Position numbers and translations under genes: made by a program
Assembly (NCBI GenBank): GCA_902762805.1
Contig: CACWPQ010000001.1
Location: 1-64,000, forward strand
Length of the DNA: 64,000 nt
Direction: 5' to 3'
From: an uncultured Bacteroidota bacterium
GTDB taxonomy: Bacteria > Bacteroidota > Bacteroidia > Bacteroidales > P3
Notes under the pieces: model-generated
Seen by the model: the letters and a program-made list of their open reading frames with translations, nothing else
What the model was told of the DNA's origin: nothing
The model's database searches: none
Shown: one piece after another, positions 40,475 to 48,773 of the stretch
Numbering within the stretch: position 1 is the first letter of the stretch
How the letters are laid out: the number at the start of each line of letters is the position of its first letter

Positions 40475-42178
40475 ATGGCAAACTATTATAGCGATCATCC
40501 TGAAATAGCATTCCACCTCTCTCATCCCGAGATGAAAAAGGTGGTCGACCTGAGAGAAAAGAATTACGAGGACGCCCAGAAGGGCATCGACTACGCCCCC
40601 GTGGACTTCGAGGACGCGATGGAGAACTACCGCCGCGTGCTGGAGATCACCGGCGACGTGGCCGCCAACACCCTGGCCGTGAATTCCGAGAGCGTCGACC
40701 TCGAAGGGCCGCACCTCGAGAACGGCCGCATGGTGTACGCCTCGAAGACCGTCGAGAACCTCGCCCAGACCCGCCTGGCCGGCCTCTACGGCGTCAGCAT
40801 GCCCCGCCGCTACGGCGGACTGAACCTGCCCAACGTGGTGTTCAGCATGGCCAGCGAGCTGGTGGCTGCCGCCGACGCCGGCTTCCAAAACATCTGGAGC
40901 CTGCAAAGCTGCATCGACACCCTCTACGAGTTCGGCTCCGAGGAGCAGCGCCAGAAGTACATCCCGCGCATCTGCGCCGGCGAGACCATGAGCATGGACC
41001 TCACCGAGCCCGACGCCGGCAGCGACCTGCAACGCGTGATGCTCAAAGCCACCTACGACGAGAAGGAGCAGTGCTGGCGCCTCAACGGCGTGAAGCGCTT
41101 CATCACCAACGGCGACTCGGACATCCACCTCGTGCTGGCCCGCAGCGAGGAGGGCACCAAGGACGGCCGCGGCCTGTCGATGTTCATCTACGACAAGCGC
41201 AACGGCGGCGTCGACGTGCGCCACATCGAGCACAAACTCGGTATCCACGGCAGCCCCACCTGCGAACTGACCTACAAGAACGCCAAGGCCGAACTCTGCG
41301 GCGACCGCAAGATGGGCCTCATCAAATACGTCATGGCCCTGATGAACGGCGCCCGCCTGGGCATCGCCGCCCAGAGCGTCGGCCTCAGCCAGGAAGCCTA
41401 CAACGAAGGCCTCGCCTACGCCCGCGAGCGCGCCCAGTTCGGACAGAAGATTATAGAGTTCCCCGCCGTCTACGACATGCTCTCCCGCATGAAGGCCAAA
41501 CTCGACGCCGGCCGCAGCCTGCTCTACCAGACCGCCCGCTATGTGGACCTCTACAAGTGCCTCGAGGACATCGCCCGCGACCGCAAGCTCACCCCCGAGG
41601 AGCGCGCCGAGATGAAGCTCTACAACCGCCTGGCCGACGCCTTCACTCCCATCGCCAAGGGCATGAACAGCGAATACGCCAACCAGAACGCCTATGACGC
41701 CATCAGCATCCACGGCGGCAGCGGCTTCATCATGGAGTACAAGTGCCAGCGCCTCTACCGCGACGCCCGCATCTTCAGCATCTACGAGGGTACCACGCAG
41801 CTGCAGGTCGTGGCCGCTGTGCGCTATATCACCAACGGGACCTATCTCCAGGTGATGCGCGACATGCTCGCCAAGACACCCGACGGCGCCCTGAAGAGCC
41901 GCGTGGCTCCGCTGATCGACCTCTACGAGAAGGCCGTGAACTACGTCAACGAAGCCGGCAACCAGGAGCTGCACGACTTCCTGGCCCGCCGCCTGTACGA
42001 CATGACCTGCGAAATCATCATGTCGCTCCTCATCATCGACGACGCCAGCCGCGCTCCCGAACTCTTCGCCAAGAGCGCCGACGTCTACGTCCGCATGACC
42101 GAGGAGAACGTCTGCGCCAAAGCCTACTACGTCATGCACTTCAAGGCCGACGACCTCCCCGCCTTCCGCGCCGAGTAG
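40475..42178 (+). CDS. Acyl-CoA dehydrogenase
   Basis: A 567-residue flavoprotein dehydrogenase coupled to EtfAB. The N-terminal helical domain (YGVSMPRRYGGLNLPNVV), the FAD-binding middle (MSMDLTEPDAGSD, LNGVKRFITNGDSD) and the C-terminal four-helix domain (GARLGIAAQSVGLSQEA; RAQFGQKI) are all present. The catalytic glutamate is in IFSIYEGTTQLQVVA. The extra C-terminal domain after about residue 440 is usual for the long form. It starts 2 nt after etfA. The chain length of the substrate is not predictable. Confidence 0.94.
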   Translation: MANYYSDHPEIAFHLSHPEMKKVVDLREKNYEDAQKGIDYAPVDFEDAMENYRRVLEITGDVAANTLAVNSESVDLEGPHLENGRMVYASKTVENLAQTRLAGLYGVSMPRRYGGLNLPNVVFSMASELVAAADAGFQNIWSLQSCIDTLYEFGSEEQRQKYIPRICAGETMSMDLTEPDAGSDLQRVMLKATYDEKEQCWRLNGVKRFITNGDSDIHLVLARSEEGTKDGRGLSMFIYDKRNGGVDVRHIEHKLGIHGSPTCELTYKNAKAELCGDRKMGLIKYVMALMNGARLGIAAQSVGLSQEAYNEGLAYARERAQFGQKIIEFPAVYDMLSRMKAKLDAGRSLLYQTARYVDLYKCLEDIARDRKLTPEERAEMKLYNRLADAFTPIAKGMNSEYANQNAYDAISIHGGSGFIMEYKCQRLYRDARIFSIYEGTTQLQVVAAVRYITNGTYLQVMRDMLAKTPDGALKSRVAPLIDLYEKAVNYVNEAGNQELHDFLARRLYDMTCEIIMSLLIIDDASRAPELFAKSADVYVRMTEENVCAKAYYVMHFKADDLPAFRAE

Positions 42179-42193
42179 CGAGGGGACACACCG

Positions 42194-42232
42194 AACCGAA
42201 AGAGCACCCTAATACGGTGCTCTTTTGGTTCT
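42194..42232 (+). terminator. Terminator of the etf operon
   Basis: A 15-bp stem with one mismatch (42194-42208 with 42216-42230), an AGAGCACC/GGTGCTCT core and flanking A and T runs. Confidence 0.88.
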
Positions 42233-42285
42233 ATGGCCCTACCGGAGCGCCTCGACCATGACTTTTATGCAATAATTTTCAAAAA

Positions 42286-42400
42286 AACGGCGATTTTTGC
42301 CGGTGTATAACCGACTGATTGTCTGCTTTTTACGCCTATCCTCTTCTTCCTCTATTCTTCTTTGGTAGGTGATGGGGGCAATAAGAGAGGATTTTTGGCG
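42286..42400 (+). repeat. CT-rich dispersed intergenic repeat, copy 4
   Basis: Core TATCCTCTTCTTCCTCTATT at about 42337-42356, then GGGGGCAATAAGA and GGATTTTTGGCGTT as in copy 2. About 100 nt of AT-rich sequence (GAAGACAAGAAAG-type) separates it from the palindromic element, unlike copy 2. Confidence 0.75.
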
Positions 42401-42520
42401 TTAGGGGTGTGTTGGAAGACAAGAAAGTGTTTTTTTGAAGACAAGAAAGACAAGAAAAACAAATTATCTGAAAACAACAATAGCAACAATGAACAACAAA
42501 ATAAAAAAGGATAAATGGAA

Positions 42521-42663
42521 CGGCGAATTTTTCGAATTATGCGAAAGGCTGGCGCGGACAAAATTTGGGGCAGATTACTCGAATGCGCGGTGCGATGGGA
42601 ATTCGAGTAATTGGCTGGAAATTAAAATGGTAAGCAAATTCGTATAATTCGCACAATTAGCCG
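42521..42663 (+). repeat. 143-nt palindromic element upstream of DUF6266 copy 2
   Basis: Near-identical to 29728-29870, including the inner ATTACTCGAAT pair and the outer CGGCGAATTT arm. With the CT-rich repeat it occupies most of the 509-nt gap 42179-42687. Confidence 0.8.
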
Positions 42664-42687
42664 TTAAAACAAAAAATACGCAGCAGT

Positions 42688-43620
42688 ATGGCAAAGTTAG
42701 AGCAGGGCATCCTCGGGCCGTTCCGGGGGAAGGTGGGTACCGTGGTGGGGTACCTGTGGCGGGGTAAGCACGTGGTTAGGGCTTACCGCCGTGAGATCAA
42801 TTATCCGAACACGAAGATGCAACAGGCTGAGCGGGAGTGGTTTGTGGGGATGGTGCGGTTCGCGGCGACGGCGCGGCAGGCGCTGCTGCTGGGGCTGAGA
42901 GAGAAGGCGGCGCGGGACGTGATGACGGAGGGGAATGTGTTCGTGAGGATGAACAAGGGTTGTTTTGGTAGGGGGGCGGCGCGCCGCGTCCGCAGTGAAA
43001 CACCCCTCCGGCCTGCGGCCACCTCCCCTTGTGAAGGGGAGGTGCGGGAGAATGCCATTAGTAATCAAGAATATATTACTAGAAATCAAATGCCTAGTCC
43101 ATCTGGCTGCTCCCCTTTGCAAGGGGAGCTCCCCGAAGGGGTGAGGGGTGGGATTGATTATGAACGCATTCGCATTGCGGAGGGTGCGGCGGCGCCGGTG
43201 AGGTTCACGACGGCGAGCGTGGATGAAAACAATGTGCTGCGCGTTGATTTCGAGAAGAATAGCGGTATGAGTCGCGCCAAAGGGAGCGACCGTGTCTACA
43301 TATATGTATATAATATAGATACGCGCGAGGGGCTCCTCTCCCACCCTGCCGAGCGGCGGCGGGGGCAGCTCGAAATGCAACTGCCGGAGGGGTGGAATGA
43401 ATTGAATATCAAGATGTGGGGCTTCGTGGTGGACAGTGAGGGTAGGGCGAGCGGGTCGCAGTATGTGGCGGTGGATGTTTTGGAGGATGGCGATGTGACC
43501 GATGTAGCCGAAAGTCCTGAAGTGGCATTCAATGAAGCAGATACGCTGGGACAGACTATTAAACGGGAGCACCTGACGGAGTGTTATCGTGATGATGGTG
43601 GCGGGAACGGAATCCCCTGA
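42688..43620 (+). CDS. DUF6266 family protein, copy 2, with an in-frame 51-residue insertion
   Basis: A paralogue of 29895-30737 with near-identical residues 1-103 (MAKLEQGILGPFRGKVGTVV; WRGKHVVRAYRREINYPNT). At residue 104 the frame runs through a 153-bp hairpin-rich insertion that copy 1 lacks, then resumes with GIDYERIRIAEGAAAPVRFT. After SGSQYVAV about 50 further residues, not similar to copy 1, precede the stop; they may be non-native read-through. Function unknown. The frame is intact, but whether the protein folds is uncertain. Confidence 0.6.
   Translation: MAKLEQGILGPFRGKVGTVVGYLWRGKHVVRAYRREINYPNTKMQQAEREWFVGMVRFAATARQALLLGLREKAARDVMTEGNVFVRMNKGCFGRGAARRVRSETPLRPAATSPCEGEVRENAISNQEYITRNQMPSPSGCSPLQGELPEGVRGGIDYERIRIAEGAAAPVRFTTASVDENNVLRVDFEKNSGMSRAKGSDRVYIYVYNIDTREGLLSHPAERRRGQLEMQLPEGWNELNIKMWGFVVDSEGRASGSQYVAVDVLEDGDVTDVAESPEVAFNEADTLGQTIKREHLTECYRDDGGGNGIP
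42998..43150 (+). mobile_element. 153-bp hairpin-ended insertion within DUF6266 copy 2
   Basis: Both ends carry CACCCCTC-type inverted termini and each end contains a hairpin, CTCCCCTTGTGAAGGGGAG on the left and CTCCCCTTTGCAAGGGGAG on the right. Copy 1 is continuous at this point (RSGIDY), which defines the borders. A GTG at both edges could be a short target duplication. Confidence 0.8.
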
Positions 43621-43660
43621 CGGGGTATTATGGATTACGCAAATAAAAAAAAAGACGACA

Positions 43661-44191
43661 ATGGCAATGTACGAATATAAGTATCCACACCCGGCGGTGA
43701 CGACGGACTGTGTGGTGTTCGGCGTCGACGGGCGCACGGTGAAGGTGCTGCTCATCGAGCGCGGCCAGGAGCCGTACAAGGGGAAGTGGGCCTTTCCGGG
43801 CGGATTTCTGCAGATGGACGAGACGGCCGAGGAGTGCGCGGTGCGCGAGTTGCGCGAGGAGACGGGGCTGGAGCTGGAGCATGTGAGGCAGCTGGGGGCA
43901 TTCAGCGCGGTGGACCGCGACCCGCGCGAGCGGGTGATAACGATAGCCTATTATGCCCTGGCGCGGCAGAGCGAGGTGCGGGGCGGCGACGATGCGGCGC
44001 GCGCCCAGTGGTGGCCCATCGGTGAGGTGCCGCAACTGGCTTTCGACCACGACGACATCCTCCGGCAAGCCTTGCTGCGCCTGCGGCAGGACATCCAACT
44101 CGGGCTGCAGGACGAGCACCTCACCATGGGCGACCTGCAGCGCCTCCGCGAGGCTACGGAAGCAGTTCTAAGCAGCGGAGGAGAAAAATAA
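43661..44191 (+). CDS. Nudix hydrolase (ADP-ribose pyrophosphatase-like)
   Basis: A 176-residue Nudix protein. The complete Nudix box reads GGFLQMDETAEECAVRELRE then ETGLEL (near 43-68), with the canonical R-E-x2-E-E-x-G core. The preceding start YPHPAVTTDCVVFGVDGRTVKVLLI and the W-A-F-P-G-G segment resemble ADP-ribose pyrophosphatases and the NrtR regulators, but no C-terminal winged helix is evident beyond a short helical tail. ATG 43661 was chosen; ATG 43667 is equally possible. It likely hydrolyses nucleoside diphosphate derivatives. Confidence 0.86.
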   Translation: MAMYEYKYPHPAVTTDCVVFGVDGRTVKVLLIERGQEPYKGKWAFPGGFLQMDETAEECAVRELREETGLELEHVRQLGAFSAVDRDPRERVITIAYYALARQSEVRGGDDAARAQWWPIGEVPQLAFDHDDILRQALLRLRQDIQLGLQDEHLTMGDLQRLREATEAVLSSGGEK

Positions 44192-44224
44192 GTGAGGGCA
44201 CTGAAGCCAGTGCCCTCACTTTGT
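44191..44224. terminator. Bidirectional terminator between the Nudix gene and tRNA-Gln
   Basis: A perfect 13-bp stem, AGTGAGGGCACTG (44191-44203) with its complement (44208-44220). On the minus strand it is followed by TATTTTTCTCC. Confidence 0.88.
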
Positions 44225-44294
44225 TGTCCTACCTGGATTCGAACCAAGACAAGCTGATCCAGAGTCAGATGTGCTACCGTTACACCATAGGACA
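44224..44294 (-). tRNA. tRNA-Gln (anticodon CTG)
   Basis: A cloverleaf reads TGTCCTA / TAGGACA for the acceptor stem, a D arm with GTGTAACGGTAGCAC, an anticodon loop CTCTGGA (anticodon CTG at 44260-44262) and a T arm with GGTTCGAATCC. CCA is not encoded. One mismatch closes the anticodon stem. It has its own promoter and terminator and stands alone. Confidence 0.95.
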
Positions 44295-44370
44295 AAATCA
44301 ATTTTGAATAATGAATTATGAACTTCGAAATTCAACTTTCAGCATTCAAAATGCTCTCTGAAAACGGGTG

Positions 44371-44400
44371 CAAAAGTACGAACTTTTTCCGAACTGGCAA
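44371..44400 (-). promoter_or_regulatory. Predicted promoter of tRNA-Gln
   Basis: Minus-strand TTTTG ending at 44398, 19 nt, TACTTTTG (44378-44371). Confidence 0.65.
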
Positions 44401-44423
44401 AACTTTTTTTTGATTAGGGATTT

Positions 44424-44488
44424 GGAATTAGGAATTAGGAATTGTAAATCAACCGTTTGAGGGAGAAAAATTCCTAATTCCTAATTCC
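44424..44488. repeat. Heptamer-built inverted repeat behind the TonB-type receptor gene
   Basis: Arms 44424-44443 and 44469-44488 are perfectly complementary over 20 nt and each is made of AATTAGG/CCTAATT heptamer units. It could terminate the receptor transcript. Confidence 0.8.
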
Positions 44489-44495
44489 CGATTCC

Positions 44496-47135
44496 TCATT
44501 CTCCGAGGCTGTCGCCGGCCTCGGATGAGCCGTCTTTGGCGCCTTTTTCGAGTTCCATTTTGCCGAAGCGGAGTGTGATGCCGGCGGAGATATAGCGGGA
44601 GTTGAGCATCTTTTGCGTGGACTCGGAGAGATAGTAGGGGTTGGAGTTTTCGGAGCCGGAACCGCGGCTGGCGCCCCAGTTGAAGAGGTCCTGAATGTTG
44701 ATGAAGACGGAGAGCTTGCGGTTAAAGAAGTCGCTGCGGGCGCCGATGTTGAACATGAGGCGTTCCTTGCGGGTGGACATCAGGCCGAGGGTGGGCGAGG
44801 TGTAGTTGAAGGAGGCGGTGAGCTGGTACTGGTCGAAGACCTTGGCCCAGGCGTTGAGGCGGAGGCTCCAGGACCACTTGTCCTCCTGCACGTCGCGGCC
44901 GCGGTAGTTTTCGAGGCGGTAGCCGTAGTCGTAGACATTGGCGTAGAGGCGGACGTTGAAGAAGCCAGAGGGGCGATAGGTGAGGTTGAGGCTGCCGCCG
45001 TAGCGCCAGGAGGTGCCCATGTTGTAGGGCATGGAGAAGTTGATCCAGCGGTCGAGGAACTCGTCGAACTTCGATTCGGTGAGGGAGCTTATCTCGTTGG
45101 TGGAGAGGCGTCCGTAGAGGTCGACGCTGATGTTGCCGAAGCGCTCGAAGTATTTGGCCCATCCGGCCTCGGCGTTGTGGGTGTAGCTGTGGGCGAGGCC
45201 GGCGGGGTTGCCGGTGGAGTAGGAGTCTTCGCCGTAGGTGCGGAAGCGGGTGAGGTTCTTGTAGGAGGGGTCTTTCATGCGGAGGGAGTAGTTGAGCTTG
45301 AAGTTGTGCATGTCGGGGGTGCGGTAGGTGAGGTGGATGGAGGGGCGGAGCTTGAAGTGGGTGAAGGCGCTGTCGTCGGCGAACTGGGTCATGGCGGTAG
45401 AGTACTGATAGTCGGTGTGTTCCAGCTCGACGCCGAGGCCGGAGCTGACGGTGAGGTTGCCGAAGCGGTGGGTCCAGTTGACGTCGAAGGAGGCTTCGGC
45501 GTCCTTGAGGCCGAGCTCGTAGGTGCGGAGGGCGTCGACGCTGTCGTAGGAGCCGCTGGCGCCGAGGTAGTAGCGGTCGAAGGTGTTGCGGTCGTCGTCG
45601 TATTCGAGCTTGAGGCCGTAGGAGAACTCGCCGTTTTTGGAGTAGGGGCGGTTATAGCGTGCGTTGAAGTCGAGGCCGAGCTCGCGGGTGGAGCCGAGGA
45701 GGTAGCGGTTTTCGTCGAGGTCGGTGTAGCGTGTGTAGAGGCGGTGGTAGTACTCGTCGGAGGCGTTGCTGGAGAGGCGCGCGCGGAGGCCGAGGCGGAG
45801 GTTGTGGCCCTTGCCATTGAACTTCTTGGTGTAGTCGACGCCGAGGTCGCCGAAGCCGCTGGTGGAGGTGGAGGTGTCGGAGAGGGAGTAGGCGAAGAGG
45901 CTGTCGAGGTCGAGGGGCCAGAAGAGCTGGTGGGTGGAGCGGTCGGAGAAGGTGCGGTTGTGGTTGATGTTGAAACCGCCGTGGAATTCGATGTCGGAGG
46001 TGGAGTCGATTTCGTAGTTGACCGAGGCGAAGAGGTTGCCGCCGTAGGAGCGGTTGCCGCTGGCGGCGGTGTCGGTCTGGCGCATGACGGTGTCGTATTC
46101 GTTGCCACCGGTGCCGTCCTCGCGGGTGAGGGCCCAGGCGGTGGACTCGTTGTCGCGGAACGAATAGCGGAACGAGGCGAAGAGGTTGACGCTGAGGCGC
46201 TCCTTGGCCCACATGTAGGAGACCCAGGGGGAGACGAAGGGCTGGTTGGAGCCGTTGACGCCGAAGGAGACGAACTGGTTGCTTTTGATGTGGGCGGAAG
46301 TGATGATGTTGATGACGGCTTCGGCGTCGGTGGCGTACTTGGCGGAGGGGTTGGTGATGGTCTCGATACGGGCCAAGGCGTTGGCGGGGAGGGTTTGGAG
46401 GTAGGTCTTGAGGTTTTCCTCGGTGAGTTTGGAGGGTTTGTCGTTGATCCAAATCTCGACGCTGGAGACACCGCGGAGGGAGATGTTGCCCTCGACGTCG
46501 ACCTCCACCCCCGGGGCGTTCTGGAGGGCGTCCTCGGTGGTGCCGGTCTGGATGGAGGGGTCGTCCTCGACGTTGTAGACCAGCTTCTCGCCATCCATGA
46601 GGTAGAGGGGCTTGTCGGCGGTGATTTCGACGGCGTCGAGGGTGGTGGCGCCGGGCTTTAAGCGGAGGGTGCCGAGGGCGGTGTTGTTGGATACGGTGAA
46701 GGGGACGAGGCGGTTGCGGTAGCCGATGGCGGAGATGCGGAGGAGGTAGCTGCCGGCGGGGACGCCGGTGACCTCGAAGAGGCCGTCGAGGTTGGTAGCG
46801 GCGCCTTTGACGAAGGAGGAGTCGGCGGCGTCGAGCACGGCCACGTTGACGAAGGCCAGAAACTCGCCGCTGACCGAGTCGCGCAAGGAGCCGACGACCT
46901 TGAAGGTGTCGCCCTCGCGGACTTTCTTCTTTTGCTTGACGGAGGCGGCCTGCTGGCTGTCGCCCATCTGGTTCCAGTCGCGCTGCTGGCGGTCGGGGCG
47001 TTTGCCGGGGCGACCGCCTTCGCCCATGGGGGGCTGGCCGCCGGGGAAGCCGCCGGGCTGGGCTTCGAGCATCGAACTGAAGAGGACTACCATCGCAACA
47101 AGGGCGAGGATTTTCAGAAGGGGGTTGGATTTCAT
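44496..47135 (-). CDS. TonB-dependent-receptor-like outer-membrane beta-barrel protein
   Basis: An 879-residue outer-membrane protein. After a signal peptide (LLKILALVAMVVLFSSMLEA) comes a Gly/Pro/Gln-rich stretch (GGFPGGQPPMGEGGRPGKRP), a carboxypeptidase-regulatory-like domain (about 70-155; DSVSGEFLAFVNVAV, NLDGLFEVTGVPAGSY), a plug with ALQNAPGVEVDVEGNISLRG, and a large barrel. This is the layout of the outer-membrane beta-barrel family found throughout Bacteroidota, often without a SusD partner. The ligand is unknown. The ATG at 47135 gives the signal peptide. Confidence 0.85.
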   Translation of the reverse strand: MKSNPLLKILALVAMVVLFSSMLEAQPGGFPGGQPPMGEGGRPGKRPDRQQRDWNQMGDSQQAASVKQKKKVREGDTFKVVGSLRDSVSGEFLAFVNVAVLDAADSSFVKGAATNLDGLFEVTGVPAGSYLLRISAIGYRNRLVPFTVSNNTALGTLRLKPGATTLDAVEITADKPLYLMDGEKLVYNVEDDPSIQTGTTEDALQNAPGVEVDVEGNISLRGVSSVEIWINDKPSKLTEENLKTYLQTLPANALARIETITNPSAKYATDAEAVINIITSAHIKSNQFVSFGVNGSNQPFVSPWVSYMWAKERLSVNLFASFRYSFRDNESTAWALTREDGTGGNEYDTVMRQTDTAASGNRSYGGNLFASVNYEIDSTSDIEFHGGFNINHNRTFSDRSTHQLFWPLDLDSLFAYSLSDTSTSTSGFGDLGVDYTKKFNGKGHNLRLGLRARLSSNASDEYYHRLYTRYTDLDENRYLLGSTRELGLDFNARYNRPYSKNGEFSYGLKLEYDDDRNTFDRYYLGASGSYDSVDALRTYELGLKDAEASFDVNWTHRFGNLTVSSGLGVELEHTDYQYSTAMTQFADDSAFTHFKLRPSIHLTYRTPDMHNFKLNYSLRMKDPSYKNLTRFRTYGEDSYSTGNPAGLAHSYTHNAEAGWAKYFERFGNISVDLYGRLSTNEISSLTESKFDEFLDRWINFSMPYNMGTSWRYGGSLNLTYRPSGFFNVRLYANVYDYGYRLENYRGRDVQEDKWSWSLRLNAWAKVFDQYQLTASFNYTSPTLGLMSTRKERLMFNIGARSDFFNRKLSVFINIQDLFNWGASRGSGSENSNPYYLSESTQKMLNSRYISAGITLRFGKMELEKGAKDGSSEAGDSLGE

Positions 47136-47232
47136 ATAGTGTTTTTTAGTAATGTACAATATACATTACGTATCCCTCGCGTTGGCAAACTTGCATATAG
47201 GAGGTGAAAATTTCGACACCTAAAAAACTTTT

Positions 47233-47263
47233 TTTGCCACATCGCGGAAAAGATGTATCTTTG
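47233..47263 (+). promoter_or_regulatory. Predicted promoter of the C10 peptidase gene
   Basis: TTTG (47233-47236), 19 nt, TATCTTTG (47256-47263), 43 nt before the ATG. Confidence 0.7.
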
Positions 47264-47306
47264 CACCGCAAAAAGTAACAAAAAAAACATATAAGACATC
47301 ATACCA

Positions 47307-48773
47307 ATGAAAAAGTTAATCATCTCAATCCTAGTAGCTTCCGCAGCCCTTATGCCGTCTGTGGCCAAGGCCGACAACATCACCGCCGACCAGGCAAAAG
47401 CTGCATCAGCCTACTACCTGAACCAGAATTCGCATAATGCGGGTCTCAGGGCTCAGGACATGTCCATCGTGCGCCAAATCGACAACCCTGTGCTGGGTAT
47501 TCCGGCAGTCTATTTCCTCAATGCTCCCAAATCCGGATGGGTCATTCTGGCTGCCTCGACCGTCCTCGACCCCATCATTGCCTTCTCGGCCGACAACACC
47601 CTCGATGCCGCCAACCTGCCTGAAAATCTCGAGTGGTGGCTCGGGAACTATGCCCAAGCCGTAAGCGCTGTGCAAGAGCACGATGCCCAGCAGGACCTGC
47701 CCCACAGTCAGGAGTGGCTCGCCATCTCCAATGGCAAGCTGCCTGAGACCAAGGATGCTGCTGTGGTTCTCATAAATGCATACTGGAGCCAGGGCGACGA
47801 TCGTAACCCCAACTACAACCTCTACTGCCCCGTGGTCGACGGCCGCACCTCAGTTGTGGGCTGCGTTGCCACCGCTCTCTCGCAGATATGCCACTACTAT
47901 CGCTACCCCGTCCAACCTAAAGGATATGTGGTCTACAGCGCTGCCGGCAGCACCATCCGTGTGCGTTTCGACACCGTCTCGTTCAATTACGACCTCATGC
48001 CCGACGGCCTCTCCTCCTCCTCGACGGATGAAGAGATCAGCGAGGTTGCCAAGTTGTGTTACGCTGTGGGCGTGGCCGTCAAGATGGACTACAACCCCGA
48101 TGGCAGCGGCTCCAACAGCTACAACGCTATCCGCGGCATGAAGAACAACTTCAAGTACGAGGAAGCCGAGTCGCTCTATCGCGAAGTCTCCAACGACGAC
48201 CCCTACGGCACCGAGGACACCTACTTCGTCACGCGTATCCGCGAAGATCTGCTCAAGAGTTTTCCCGTCTATATGAGCGGTGCATCCTCCGAGGGCTCTG
48301 GTGCTGACGCAGCTGGCCACGCCTGGCTCTGCACCGGCTACCGCACCGAAAATCTCAAACAGTACTACATGAACTGGGGCTGGGGCGGCACCCGCTACGG
48401 CAATGGCTGGTTCAACCTGCAAGACAACAACATGCGCATCCCTTCCATGGGCTACAACTTCCGCGTGCGCCAGGCCGTCCTTCTCGGTCTCACCCCCCCG
48501 GAAGACTCCAACCGCGTCATCCTGGGTATCCGCAACGTGGAAGAATCTCCCCTTTCCCCAGCCTACCCCAACCCCGCTTCGGTCGCCGTCACCCTTCCCT
48601 ACACCCTTGATGCAGCTGCCGACCTGCAGATTTATGGCATGGACGGCCGCCTGGTCGAGACCCGCCGTCTGGCCGCCGGCAGCGGCAACGCTGTGGTGCG
48701 CGTCGACAATTTGCCTGCCGGCATCTACATCTACCGCCTCGGCGGCGCTGCTGGCAAGTTTATCGTGAAGTAA
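47307..48773 (+). CDS. C10 (streptopain-like) cysteine protease with type IX secretion signal
   Basis: A 488-residue exported protease. A signal peptide (IISILVASAALMPSVAKA) and an Spi-like propeptide (about 22-140) precede the C10 domain: catalytic cysteine in VVGCVATALSQICHYY (C186), the histidine in AAGHAWLCTGY and the MNWGWGG segment. The last 75 residues (SPAYPNPASVAVTLP ... LPAGIYIYRLGGAAGKFIVK) are a Por/type IX secretion sorting domain, so the protease is secreted or attached to the cell surface. T9SS machinery itself is not in the window. Confidence 0.93.
   Translation: MKKLIISILVASAALMPSVAKADNITADQAKAASAYYLNQNSHNAGLRAQDMSIVRQIDNPVLGIPAVYFLNAPKSGWVILAASTVLDPIIAFSADNTLDAANLPENLEWWLGNYAQAVSAVQEHDAQQDLPHSQEWLAISNGKLPETKDAAVVLINAYWSQGDDRNPNYNLYCPVVDGRTSVVGCVATALSQICHYYRYPVQPKGYVVYSAAGSTIRVRFDTVSFNYDLMPDGLSSSSTDEEISEVAKLCYAVGVAVKMDYNPDGSGSNSYNAIRGMKNNFKYEEAESLYREVSNDDPYGTEDTYFVTRIREDLLKSFPVYMSGASSEGSGADAAGHAWLCTGYRTENLKQYYMNWGWGGTRYGNGWFNLQDNNMRIPSMGYNFRVRQAVLLGLTPPEDSNRVILGIRNVEESPLSPAYPNPASVAVTLPYTLDAAADLQIYGMDGRLVETRRLAAGSGNAVVRVDNLPAGIYIYRLGGAAGKFIVK

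Noticed and set aside
42435..42647. A 70-codon plus-strand ORF before DUF6266 copy 2
   Set aside because: It runs through the palindromic repeat and AT-rich filler, and the corresponding frame is not conserved at copy 1.
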